From NCBI RefSeq assembly GCF_022760835.1, contig NZ_JAKTNQ010000003.1:1-64000 (forward strand): a DNA stretch of 64,000 nt, read 5' to 3'. The stretch is from Thermus altitudinis. GTDB lineage: Bacteria; Deinococcota; Deinococci; Deinococcales; Thermaceae. Positions 1 to 7,392 of the stretch are shown piece after piece (position 1 is the first letter of the stretch; the number at the start of each line of letters is the position of its first letter). The position numbers and the translations under genes are program-made. The notes under the pieces were generated by a model that saw only the letters and a list, made by a program, of their open reading frames with translations, was not told the origin of the DNA and did not search any database.

Positions 1-52
1 TAAAATGCAAGCGGAGTCGGTCCCCCAGTCTCAGATGTATTGACCGATTACA
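1..52 (+). mobile_element. Right end of an IS481-type element (most of it lies left of the window)
   Basis: Codons 2-43 read K-M-Q-A-E-S-V-P-Q-S-Q-M-Y-stop. This matches the C-terminal residues encoded just before the right end of the complete IS481-type element at 5192-7317 (K-M-R-R-E-S-V-P-Q-E-S-Q-M). Similarity continues past the stop through CCGATTACA to position 52, where the reverse complement begins TGT, as IS481-family ends do. The two copies differ at many bases, so they are related but separate insertions. The rest of this copy is outside the window. Confidence 0.8.
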
Positions 53-57
53 AACTC

Positions 58-87
58 TTGACACGACCTCAGACCAGGATATATAAT
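58..87 (+). promoter_or_regulatory. Consensus sigma70-type promoter at the head of the foreign block
   Basis: TTGACA (58-63), an 18-bp spacer and TATAAT (82-87) match both hexamers perfectly. The -35 box starts 6 bp outside the IS end, so it is not supplied by the IS. The predicted transcript would start at about 94, on the AAAGGAG Shine-Dalgarno (93-99) that precedes the ATG at 112, leaving a very short leader. Confidence 0.75.
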
Positions 88-111
88 GATAGAAAGGAGC
101 GTGAAAAAACC

Positions 112-861
112 ATGAGCGCACCGACCAGGGATATTGGAATTGTTGTTAGTAAGGTTGGCGAGCTGGCGGTGACGGGGCTCCCATGCTTCATGTACCATGA
201 CCCCTATCACGAGCGCTTTGTCAACTATATCCGCTTACTGGTGGCCCAGAACCTGCCTGTTCTGGTCCGTCTGCATCCGGGGTGGAACTACCCTATGGAG
301 GAGGACATCCTCCGGAAGGAAGTCGACCGCACTGGGCACGCGGTGCTGGTGGTGGGCTATGACGACGCCGCCGAGGAATTCATCCTTCTCGACCCGTGGG
401 ATCAAAGCCACTGGGGGGGAAGCAGGGGCGGAGAGTGGCGTATCGGCTACCGTGAACTTGGCCTCCTTGCCGTGGACTGCACTAGAGACGCTGTGATTAC
501 CGGTGTCTTGCCGAATGTGGAAATCCAGTTCGACGGCGTGGATGCACTCCAATGCAACGTCACGTATTCTTGTCCCGAGCCTCTCTTCCGGACCTTTATT
601 GCAGAGGAGGCATTCCTGACGCTGACCGTGCCAAAAGGCTTGCAGCTGGACACGGACGGGGACCAGATAAGCCTTGGCCAGCTGCAGCCGGGGGAAACAC
701 GCTCCGTGGTTATTCCCGTGATCTTGGAAGACCCTGTAAACGGCGAGATTACGGCAGAGATTGATCTTGTCATCCGCTCCCTCTGGTTGCGAGACTGGAA
801 GGAGACCATCCGGGTCGTCTCCCGTCATCGTATCACTGCTATTGAGCGGGCCATGGTCTAG
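112..861 (+). CDS. C39-like half-domain plus beta-sandwich protein (foreign block, probably truncated)
   Basis: The product has 249 residues from ATG 112, chosen over an upstream TTG because AAAGGAG lies at 93-99. Residues 1-100 resemble the second half of a peptidase C39/papain-like domain: the segment TGHAVLVVGYDD carries a candidate catalytic His76, and ILLDPW a candidate Asp94. The first half of such a domain, with the nucleophile motif and oxyanion Gln, is absent. Residues 105-249 look like a beta-sandwich. There is no signal peptide or membrane segment. The missing first half resembles the C-terminus of the beta-propeller gene that ends at 3882. I read it as a truncated or permuted gene; no activity can be assigned. 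Base and codon use differ from the Thermus genes. Confidence 0.6.
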   Translation: MSAPTRDIGIVVSKVGELAVTGLPCFMYHDPYHERFVNYIRLLVAQNLPVLVRLHPGWNYPMEEDILRKEVDRTGHAVLVVGYDDAAEEFILLDPWDQSHWGGSRGGEWRIGYRELGLLAVDCTRDAVITGVLPNVEIQFDGVDALQCNVTYSCPEPLFRTFIAEEAFLTLTVPKGLQLDTDGDQISLGQLQPGETRSVVIPVILEDPVNGEITAEIDLVIRSLWLRDWKETIRVVSRHRITAIERAMV

Positions 862-951
862 CCAGGTAGCGCATAGCCTTACCGTATCCCCTATTCCGTC
901 ATCTCACGGAGGCCATGCTTCCTCAAACACTAGCCTCTGCGGGGGCGTTTT

Positions 952-2214
952 ATGCATAAAGCCATCGCCACCTTGAAGGCCTTGAAGGATAGGTTAGGGC
1001 TAGTACTTCTCACCCGAGAACTCCCATTCTCGTACTTTTTCATCAGCAGGACCCTGTCCCGCATTGGCGAGAATGTATTCTCCATCGCCGTCCCGTGGCT
1101 GGTGTTTCAGCTGACGGGCAGCACCCTACAACTCGGACTGGCCTTTGCCCTCCAGGTTGTCCCTTCACTGCTGCTAGCTCCCTTTGCTGGCGTTTACGTG
1201 GACGCCGCTTCCAGAAAAAGAGCGATGCTCGTTTCGGAGGGTTGCCGGGCACTGCTCGGTCTGGCTGTGACTGGGCTGTCCCTCCTGGGTAGCCTCCAGG
1301 TGTGGCACCTGTATCTCGCGGTGGTGGCCCATGCGGTCACCGCCAGTTTTCTTACCGTGGCAGCCGGGGCTGCTATTCCGGCCCTCGTGGACCAGGTTGA
1401 CTTAACGCGCGCCAACGCGCTCATCAGGTTGAGCCGCAACCTGTGCGACATCTTGGGCAAGGTCATGGCCGGCCTACTCTTGGCCTGGCTGGGCCCGGCG
1501 TACACGTTCCTGGCGAATGCCGCCTTGACTTTCGCGTCCGCGGCTCTGTTGTTGCCGCTCCGGGGCATAGACGGGGGATCCCCAGTGGTGCGGGGCTGGC
1601 GGCCAAAGGTACTACAGGACTTTGTGAGTGGAGTGGGTATCCTGCGCCGCCACAGCGCGGCTGTGCTTGCCATGGCGGATCTGGTGGTGATCAACGTCGG
1701 TATTCCGGTCCTGGCAATAGCCCTTCCCGTCATTTCTGAAGAGGTCCTGCGCCAGGGTGCCGCTGGCTATGGGCTCCTCACCGGAGCGATGGCGCTCGGG
1801 GCCATCGTTGCCACCCTGATAGCCGCTCTGCTGGTCGGACGCATGGACGAGGGCCGATTGTCTGGGCTTGCCACGGTCCTGTTCGGCCTCCTGGTTGTTT
1901 CCCTGGGCTTCGTGAGGGCACTGGAGTGGGGGCTGCTGGCGATGACGCTTATCGGTCTGACGGCCGAATTGGTTTCGGTCTACACCTCCAGCATTCTGCA
2001 GCGGACCCTTCCTTCGGATGTCCTGGGCCGGGCCTTTGCTGCCCAGTTTACGGCCCTACGGATCGTCCCCGCGGTCGTGTTCCTGAGTGCCGGTTCTGTT
2101 CTCCAAACGTTCGGCGTGCAAACGTTCTTGATCGTGGGGGGTTCTATAACTGTTCTCATCGCGGCGCTCTTGCTCCAGCTCAGGGTGCGGGGTGCGCGAG
2201 AGAAAAACCGATGA
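952..2214 (+). CDS. MFS efflux transporter (MFS_3 / macrolide-efflux-like)
   Basis: The 420-residue product has about 12 hydrophobic segments. It opens with the pattern of MFS_3 exporters (SRTLSRIGENVFSIAVPW), followed by a loop VDAASRKRAMLVSE that corresponds to the MFS A-motif region. Family members export drugs, siderophores or peptides in exchange for protons across the inner membrane. The substrate here is unknown. It sits 90 bp after the C39-like gene and 75 bp before the beta-propeller gene on the same strand, and probably shares the promoter at 58-87. Export of a small product made or sensed by its neighbours is inference only. Confidence 0.8.
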   Translation: MHKAIATLKALKDRLGLVLLTRELPFSYFFISRTLSRIGENVFSIAVPWLVFQLTGSTLQLGLAFALQVVPSLLLAPFAGVYVDAASRKRAMLVSEGCRALLGLAVTGLSLLGSLQVWHLYLAVVAHAVTASFLTVAAGAAIPALVDQVDLTRANALIRLSRNLCDILGKVMAGLLLAWLGPAYTFLANAALTFASAALLLPLRGIDGGSPVVRGWRPKVLQDFVSGVGILRRHSAAVLAMADLVVINVGIPVLAIALPVISEEVLRQGAAGYGLLTGAMALGAIVATLIAALLVGRMDEGRLSGLATVLFGLLVVSLGFVRALEWGLLAMTLIGLTAELVSVYTSSILQRTLPSDVLGRAFAAQFTALRIVPAVVFLSAGSVLQTFGVQTFLIVGGSITVLIAALLLQLRVRGAREKNR

Positions 2215-2271
2215 GGTGGGGTTCCAATAGGGCCATCCGGGTTGGGGAGAGACTGCGAGGAGAAGCTACAA

Positions 2272-2283
2272 AGAGGAGGTGAT
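2272..2283 (+). promoter_or_regulatory. Firmicute-type Shine-Dalgarno deciding the start of the beta-propeller gene
   Basis: AGAGGAGGTGAT is almost fully complementary to the 16S rRNA 3' end and lies 6 nt before ATG 2290. It rules out the in-frame upstream ATG at 2242, which has no such signal. Such a long Shine-Dalgarno is rare among the Thermus genes of this window and supports a foreign origin for the block. Confidence 0.75.
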
Positions 2284-2289
2284 ACAAAG

Positions 2290-3882
2290 ATGAAGCTGCG
2301 GTGGATCCAGTACATCCAAGGAGTCCCACGGTATCCTGTTCTGGCTGGCGACAAAGTCATGATCGTGGCATATAACCGGACGGTACACCAGTACGAGGTG
2401 ATGGCCTGCCGCTCCCACGACGGGGAGCTCAGGTGGAAGTTAGCTCTCCCTGCCGGCGGCTACGGACGTCCAGCAACGGACGGATCGAGGCTTTACATGC
2501 TCTGGGGCCAGTCCGGGTTGGCTGCCCTAAACGTCGAGAACGGAGACCTGCAGTGGGCATGGAAAACACCGTGGCGGATCAGGAGCGGCCCGGTTCTTTT
2601 TAAAGACATGGTCTACCTATGTGCTGGAGACTCTATCATCGCCGTCAACAAAGAAGATGGGCGGGAAACACGAAGGTTCCAGGTGGGGCGAACATTTCTG
2701 TTCGGCAACCCCTGCGTCTCCCTTATTGACTCCCATCCTTTGTTGTTTGTCTTGGGTGCGGAACCGTCAAACAATTACCTGTACTGCGTCTCCCTAGACG
2801 ACACGGGAGCACCCGTCAGTCTTGAGTGGAAACGGCCAATTGGTAAGACCGGAGTTGTGTCGTCGGAAACGGCCGGACCTGCCGTGGGCGCCGACCGTAT
2901 CGTGATCGGATCGCTCGACGGCACAGTTACCTGCTTCGCATGCGCCACGGGGCAGGTATTGTGGACAGATCACGTGGGGGAGGTCACGATTCGCAGCGCT
3001 GCCTTTACGGATGGGGAACGTGTCTACGTCACCACACTCGGGGGCTCCATTCTCGCTTACAGCCTGCACACGGGGGCCCGGTTGTGGGAGCGGCAATTGT
3101 ACGCGGAGGGGATCTGGGCCCCTCCAGCCCTGGCGGCTGGACTTCTGATCGTCCTGGGTGGTGGTGTCCTCGAGGCCATCGACCCGTCCAACGGGTCGTC
3201 CGTGGCACAAGTTGCGGTGGGTCATGGCCCCTACTCCGCCCCCGTTCCCTCCGGAACTCATGTATTCGTGGGCGGTGGGGATCCCCCGTTCACGGGCTAT
3301 CTCTTCGCGGTGGACCTGGCGGTGGCCGATCCCACCAGCATGGCGGACCAAAACCTCGCCGATCTTGAAATCCAAGCTAACGATTGGGAAATTCAGATTT
3401 CCTTCCGGGTTCCACCTTTGGTTACAGACCTCTGGCTCGATGGACGGCCCCTGGGGGCGGATGCGGTGATTCGTCCTGTTCGTCGGGCAGATCGGGCTTA
3501 CTTTCGCATTGCGCTCGCCCCCGGCAAGCGCATCGGAAAGTACGCCCTCCCTGTGGCACTGTGGCGCCAGGATAAGCTCATCTGGAACACGATTCTCGTC
3601 GATCTCGGAATGAACCGTGGGCCTACATTGGGGTTACCTCAGCAAGCGCGGGTCTCACATCTCATCTTTGAGCCCCAGGCCGAGCCAACTGCCAGCGGTG
3701 CTGCCGCGTTGTCGATGCTGCTTGGGCATTTTGGGCTGAAGGTGTCCCAGCAGCACGTCAAGGAGATGGCGGACTATCTGGTGGAAACGTGGCAGGTGGA
3801 CCCACACCACAAGTGGTCTGGCGTGGCAATGCGAATTTCCCACGCAGGCGCCCGCGATGTGCGAGCTAAGAAGCCGTCGTAA
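2290..3882 (+). CDS. PQQ-like beta-propeller protein ending in a truncated, nucleophile-less C39-like domain
   Basis: The product has 530 residues. Residues 15-350 hold at least six PQQ/quinoprotein-like repeats with the D/N-G-x-x-x-W signature (HDGELRW, ENGDLQW, TGQVLW, TGARLW). Residues 360-450 look like a beta-sandwich. Residues 455-525 resemble the first half of a C39_2 peptidase domain: Gln463 sits where the oxyanion Gln belongs, but the expected Cys is Ser469 in TASGAAALSMLL. The protein stops where the His/Asp half of the domain should follow. No signal peptide is seen, so a cytoplasmic location is likely. The gene ends against an IS630 remnant and was probably cut by it. Function unknown; scaffold or peptide binding is a guess from the folds. 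Confidence 0.65.
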   Translation: MKLRWIQYIQGVPRYPVLAGDKVMIVAYNRTVHQYEVMACRSHDGELRWKLALPAGGYGRPATDGSRLYMLWGQSGLAALNVENGDLQWAWKTPWRIRSGPVLFKDMVYLCAGDSIIAVNKEDGRETRRFQVGRTFLFGNPCVSLIDSHPLLFVLGAEPSNNYLYCVSLDDTGAPVSLEWKRPIGKTGVVSSETAGPAVGADRIVIGSLDGTVTCFACATGQVLWTDHVGEVTIRSAAFTDGERVYVTTLGGSILAYSLHTGARLWERQLYAEGIWAPPALAAGLLIVLGGGVLEAIDPSNGSSVAQVAVGHGPYSAPVPSGTHVFVGGGDPPFTGYLFAVDLAVADPTSMADQNLADLEIQANDWEIQISFRVPPLVTDLWLDGRPLGADAVIRPVRRADRAYFRIALAPGKRIGKYALPVALWRQDKLIWNTILVDLGMNRGPTLGLPQQARVSHLIFEPQAEPTASGAAALSMLLGHFGLKVSQQHVKEMADYLVETWQVDPHHKWSGVAMRISHAGARDVRAKKPS

Positions 3883-3889
3883 AGGTCAA

Positions 3890-4362
3890 CGGGAAAACTC
3901 GCCTCGATTTTACATGGCCCCTAGGATCCGCTTTTACCTCCCCCGCCCTCAGCCAGGCCCTTAGCCCCTGCAGTAAGCCCATCACCCGGGTGTCCACCAG
4001 AAGGCTCAGGCCCAGGGCGTGCAGGTAGATAGGGAGGCGGTAGATGGGGTAGAGAGAGACTTCCTTCCCCAGCGCCTCCGCCACCCAGCGTTGCAGCTTG
4101 AGCCCCGTCCACAAGCCGCCTTCAGGCGGGAGGCCTTGGCGGTAGATGAGGGCCTGCAGAACCCTCTCCCGTTCTTCTGGGGTCAGCTTTGGCGGTTGTC
4201 GTGCCTCCTATCCGGGAGGGCCTCGAGGCCCTCCCGGTTGTAGCGGGCCACGGTGGCGCAAACCCAGCGGGAGGTATGGAGGGCGATGGCGGCCACCTCC
4301 TGGGCGGTGAGGCCCTGCTTGGCGTGGTACGCCGCCAGAGCCTTCTTGATCCGTTGCTGGAG
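3890..4362 (-). pseudogene. IS630-type transposase remnant (N-terminal DNA-binding part)
   Basis: Read from about 4362 leftwards, the minus strand encodes a helix-turn-helix region (QGLTAQEVAAIALHTSRWV, then ARYNREGLEALPDRR). After a frameshift near 4190 it continues LTPEERERVLQALIYRQG and LQRWVAEALGKEVSLYPIYR. This is the order of the two DNA-binding subdomains in IS630/Tc1-type transposases. The catalytic DDE half is missing: the sequence stops at the junction with the foreign block near 3885. It cannot make an active enzyme. Whether this element cut the beta-propeller gene or arrived in already broken DNA is not decidable here. Confidence 0.65.
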
Positions 4363-4394
4363 CTAGGGGAGGGTCAGGTGATCAACGACGGTCA

Positions 4395-5157
4395 TGGGGG
4401 TAAAAAGGGTATCACCTACCACGCCACCCAGGCCTGGGCCCAGGATCTCTTTCCCGAGCCCCCGCCTTCCCACCAGTCCCTGGTCTGGTTTGCCCACCGC
4501 TACCTGGACGAGGCCATGCTGGAGGCCCTACTGCAAAAGCTCCGGGCGAGACCTGAGGAAAGGCTTTCCCGGGAGGATGAGGCGGGCCCTTTCGCCTAAG
4601 GGACACCACGGGGCTTCCCTACCGAAGCAAGGACCGCCTCCCCCGGTGGCGCAGGGGACAGGAGGCGCGGCGGGTGCGAGGGCATGGGAGGCTCTGGGCC
4701 CTTGCCCGATGGTGGAGGGGGCTAAGGCTTCTGGTTCTGGAGGGGGTTTGGGTGGGGCCAGGGTATGCCTCGGACCCCCGGCTTGGGCCGAGGGTTGCGG
4801 CGGTTTGGTCGGGAGGGTGGGGTGCTTTTGGGGGACGCGGGATTTGACGGGGAGGAGGTTTGGCGGGTGGTGAAGGGGCTTGGGGTGCGGCCCCTGATCC
4901 GGTTGCGGGAGAAGGGGGAGGTCCGGGATGCAGTGCGGCGTTGGGCGGCTTTCCACTGGGAGGATGCGCTGTATCGGTTTCGTGGAGTGGTGGAGGGGGT
5001 GTTTGGGGGGATGAAGAGCCGGTGGGCCGGGGGCTACTTGATGGAGCGCAAGCCCTCTTCGGCGATGAAGCGGATCTTCCTGGAGGCCATCGCCTATGAC
5101 CTCCGGATCCTCCTTACCCTCACCCCTGTTCCCAAGGGGTTCAAGCCAATTTACTAG
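4395..5157 (+). pseudogene. Transposase remnant, IS4/IS5-superfamily type, frameshifted
   Basis: Three stretches in different frames form one degraded gene: an N-terminal part ending RYLDEAMLEALLQKLRARP (stop at 4597), a middle part YRSKDRLPRWRRGQEARR in another frame (about 4620-4780), and a C-terminal part from about 4780 to the stop at 5157 containing LLGDAGFDGEEVW, where Asp is the likely second catalytic residue, and VVEGVFGGMKSR, where Glu is the likely third. This is the layout of DDE_Tnp_1 transposases. With at least two frameshifts it is inactive. I could not define its terminal repeats. It abuts the IS481-type element that starts at 5192. Confidence 0.65.
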
Positions 5158-5613
5158 GCAAGCCCAGGGGGCCTGAGCCCGGACAGAAACATGTGAGACT
5201 CAACATGTGAGACTCTAGAGACCCGGGATGGGATAAAAAGGAGGGGGACCGACTCCGAAAGGAGGTCCCCCAAGCGCAGCTTGCCACAGTTAGCAAAGAG
5301 GTCATAAGAGGGGCCAAGCTCGCCTTCCAGCTCGCCGAGGCTCAAGCCGGCGACCCCAAAGTCAAGGAACGCCTGCGCAAGCTCAAGCAGGTGGAGACCC
5401 TACGCCGCCACGGGGTGGACTGGGAAGAGGTCCAGGACCTGGTGGGCCTCAGCCGGGCCACCTACCACCGTTGGAAGAGGAGGCTCAAGGAAGAGGGGCT
5501 CAAGGGTTTGGTCCCCAGGTCCAGGCGCCCCAAACGCTTGCGGCGGAAGCGACACTGGACTCCTGAGCTTCTCCTGAAGGTGGAGGCTTTGAGGAAGGAG
5601 GGCTTTGGGGTGA

Positions 5614-6640
5614 CTCAAAACTTGCACTTATCCATCCCTCTCAACCCTATGCAACCGGGGCACTTGAAAAGGGCTGCGGGTTTCCCGTCTGATGACGGGT
5701 GCCATGCCCACAGCCCAGTACCTACTCTCGGCCATCCTAGCCCTTCTGCCAAGCCCCCACCTCCAGGAGTCCCTCGAAGCCCTCCTCCTCCTGCTCTTGC
5801 AGGGCCACGGCAAAGCCAGACCCCAGCACAGCCAGACCAAGTCCCCCGCAAGGTGTTTCCCTCACGGGAAAGCAGCCGCCCTCTCCCGCTTCTTCAACCG
5901 GTATGCCTGGCCCACCCGCACCCTCATCCGCCTCGCCCGAAGGGAGGCGGAAAGGGCCCTGGACCGCGCCAGGCCCAGACGGGGTCCCAAGCCCAGGCTC
6001 CTGGTGGTCCTGGACCTGGTCACCCTGGAGAAGCGGGGCCTCCTCAGGGCCCTGCCTCTCTCCTTCTTCCACGGCAAGTGGGGCCTCCACCTGGGGGTGG
6101 TCTACCTGGTCCACGGCGAGCTCCGCATCCCCTGGAGCTACCGCGTATGGCGGGGCAAGGGGGAAAAGAGCCTCTCCCTCCTGGCCCTCAGGCTCTTAGC
6201 CTCCCTGCCCCCTTGGATGCGGAAGGCCTTCCGGGTGCGGGTGGTGGCCGATACCGCATTCGGCACCATCCGGTTTTTGCGGGGGGTCAGGGAGCTGGGA
6301 TTGGAGGCGGTGGTAGGGATGCGGCGGTTTAGCATCGAGCACTTCTTCAAGGCCATGAAAAGCGAGTTCTCCCTGGGTCAGTTTGGGCAGCGGACAGCTT
6401 TGGGGGTGCACCGTTTTCTGGTGCTTTCCCCCCTGGCCTACCTGCTGGCCCACTGGGTAAAGCTGGCCTCTGAGGAGAAAGGGTGTACCTGGTGGGAGGC
6501 GGCGAGACGGCTCTTTCCTGAGCCGGTGGCCCTGATCCTTTCGCGCGAGCTCTCGCTCCTGGGGCTCTGGCCTCCACCTCCAGGGAAAGGGGTAGAAGAT
6601 GCGTGTTTATGCGGGATATGCGGGAGGTGCAAGTTTTGAG
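5614..6640 (+). mobile_element. 1027-bp insertion sequence nested in the IS481-type element
   Basis: CTCAAAACTTGCAC (5614-5627) and its exact reverse complement (6627-6640) form perfect 14-bp terminal inverted repeats. The target sequence GTGA is duplicated at 5610-5613 and 6641-6644. Removing the element and one GTGA restores the host transposase frame (KEGFGV then SKRTVGRIL), which proves the boundaries. One transposase gene lies inside. A 4-bp duplication fits groups such as IS701 or ISH3 better than classical IS4, but the family was not checked. Confidence 0.9.
5692..6639 (+). CDS. IS4-superfamily DDE transposase of the nested IS, possibly internally deleted
   Basis: The 315-residue product starts at ATG 5692 or, more likely, at ATG 5704. 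Catalytic-type motifs are visible: LVVLDLVTLEK (first Asp), VVADTAFGT (second Asp) and SIEHFFKAMKSEF (Glu). Between VVGMRR and FSIEHFF the chain is abrupt; related transposases I know carry several tens of residues there, so an in-frame internal deletion near 6325 is likely and would inactivate it. The stop codon lies inside the right terminal repeat, a compact arrangement common in short ISs. Confidence 0.7.
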   Translation: MTGAMPTAQYLLSAILALLPSPHLQESLEALLLLLLQGHGKARPQHSQTKSPARCFPHGKAAALSRFFNRYAWPTRTLIRLARREAERALDRARPRRGPKPRLLVVLDLVTLEKRGLLRALPLSFFHGKWGLHLGVVYLVHGELRIPWSYRVWRGKGEKSLSLLALRLLASLPPWMRKAFRVRVVADTAFGTIRFLRGVRELGLEAVVGMRRFSIEHFFKAMKSEFSLGQFGQRTALGVHRFLVLSPLAYLLAHWVKLASEEKGCTWWEAARRLFPEPVALILSRELSLLGLWPPPPGKGVEDACLCGICGRCKF

Positions 6641-7322
6641 GTGAGCAAGCGCACGGTGGGGCGCATCCTGGCCTACCTGGAGAGGCTAGGGAGGGTGGCG
6701 AGCGTGGCTGCCTTTTCGGCGCGGGCCCGGCGGGGGAAGGCAAGGAGGAAACCCCGGCGTCCCTACGCCCAAAGGAAGCCCAAGGGCTACGAGGCCCAAG
6801 CGCCGGGCGACCTCATCCAGGTGGACACCTTCACCGTCACCCTAGGACCCGGGGAGATGATCCGGCACTTCTCGGCCGTGGACCTTGCCACCCGCTTTGC
6901 GCTGGCGGAGGTGCACACCCGGGCTACGGCCGACCTTGCGGCCGGCTTCCTGGCCTACCTGATTGCGCAAGCGCCCTTTCCCATCCGGCCATCCAGGTGG
7001 ACGGGGGGGCTGAGTTCATGGCCGGGTTTGAAAAGGCCTGCGAGGGGTTGGGCATCCGGCTCTTCGTGCTGCCTCCCAGGAGCCCCAAGCTCAACGGTCA
7101 CGTGGAGCGCATACAACGGACCTTCAGGGACGAGTTCTACACCCGGTCGTTGCCGTCTGGGATTCCTGAGCTCCAGAGGGAGCTTAACGCTTACCTGGAC
7201 TACTACAATCGGCGGAGGCCGCACCGGGCTCTAGGGGGTTTGGCCCCTTTGGAATACCTGGCTAAGATGCGGAGGGAGTCGGTCCCCCAGGAGTCTCAGA
7301 TGTGTTGGCCGACTACAGCCCC

Positions 7323-7353
7323 TTGCATTGGCCCCGCTTGCCCCTGGTATAAT
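7323..7353 (+). promoter_or_regulatory. Promoter of the LysM/M23 peptidase gene
   Basis: TTGCAT (7323-7328) and a perfect TATAAT (7348-7353) are separated by 19 bp, slightly long. The -35 box lies 6 bp outside the right end of the IS481-type element, so the insertion stopped just short of this promoter. A GGAGGTGA Shine-Dalgarno follows at 7382-7389, directly before the TTG start. Confidence 0.6.
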
Positions 7354-7392
7354 CCCCCCGAGGTTGGGGTTAGGTTCGTTTGGAGGTGAGCG

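Larger units (their letters stand above)
5192..7317 (+). mobile_element. IS481-type insertion sequence, interrupted by another IS
   Basis: The left end starts TGTGAGACTC at 5192, and a second copy of ATGTGAGACTC follows at 5205. The right end, read as reverse complement from 7317, starts TGTAGTCGG and includes AACACATCTGAGACTC. The ends therefore share an imperfect inverted repeat, and both carry a GGGGGACCGACTCC block a little further in. Without the 1027-bp insertion and its 4-bp duplication the element would be about 1095 bp, normal for the IS481 family. I see no matching target duplication outside the ends. The right end is near-identical in plan to the IS end at 1-52. Confidence 0.75.
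5391..7389 (+). pseudogene. IS481-type transposase (rve integrase fold), broken three ways
   Basis: The reading frame upstream of 5391 continues to the IS left end without an ATG or GTG, so the true start is lost or is this internal GTG. Codons to 5613 encode the helix-turn-helix part (LVGLSRATYHRWKRRL). The frame is cut by an IS at 5614-6640 and resumes at 6645 as SKRTVGRILAYLERLG. The rve catalytic core follows: IQVDTFTV (first Asp), then a one-base deletion near 6988, then IQVDGGAEFM (second Asp), HVERIQRTF (Glu) and the usual C-terminal DYYNRRRPHRAL. The native stop near the IS end is gone, so the frame runs on to 7389. It is clearly inactive. Confidence 0.85.

Noticed and set aside
4765-5157. 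An apparently intact 130-codon gene
   Set aside because: It is the C-terminal piece of a frameshifted transposase that continues upstream in other frames.
5190-5216. Tandem ACATGTGAGACTC copies as a possible CRISPR or binding-site array
   Set aside because: Only two copies, no spacers; they form the left end of the IS481-type element, and the same sequence appears inverted at its right end.
7390-7392. Treating the run-on C-terminus of the IS481 transposase (to 7389) as functional sequence
   Set aside because: The extra codons lie outside the IS end and inside the promoter and Shine-Dalgarno of the next gene; they result from loss of the native stop.
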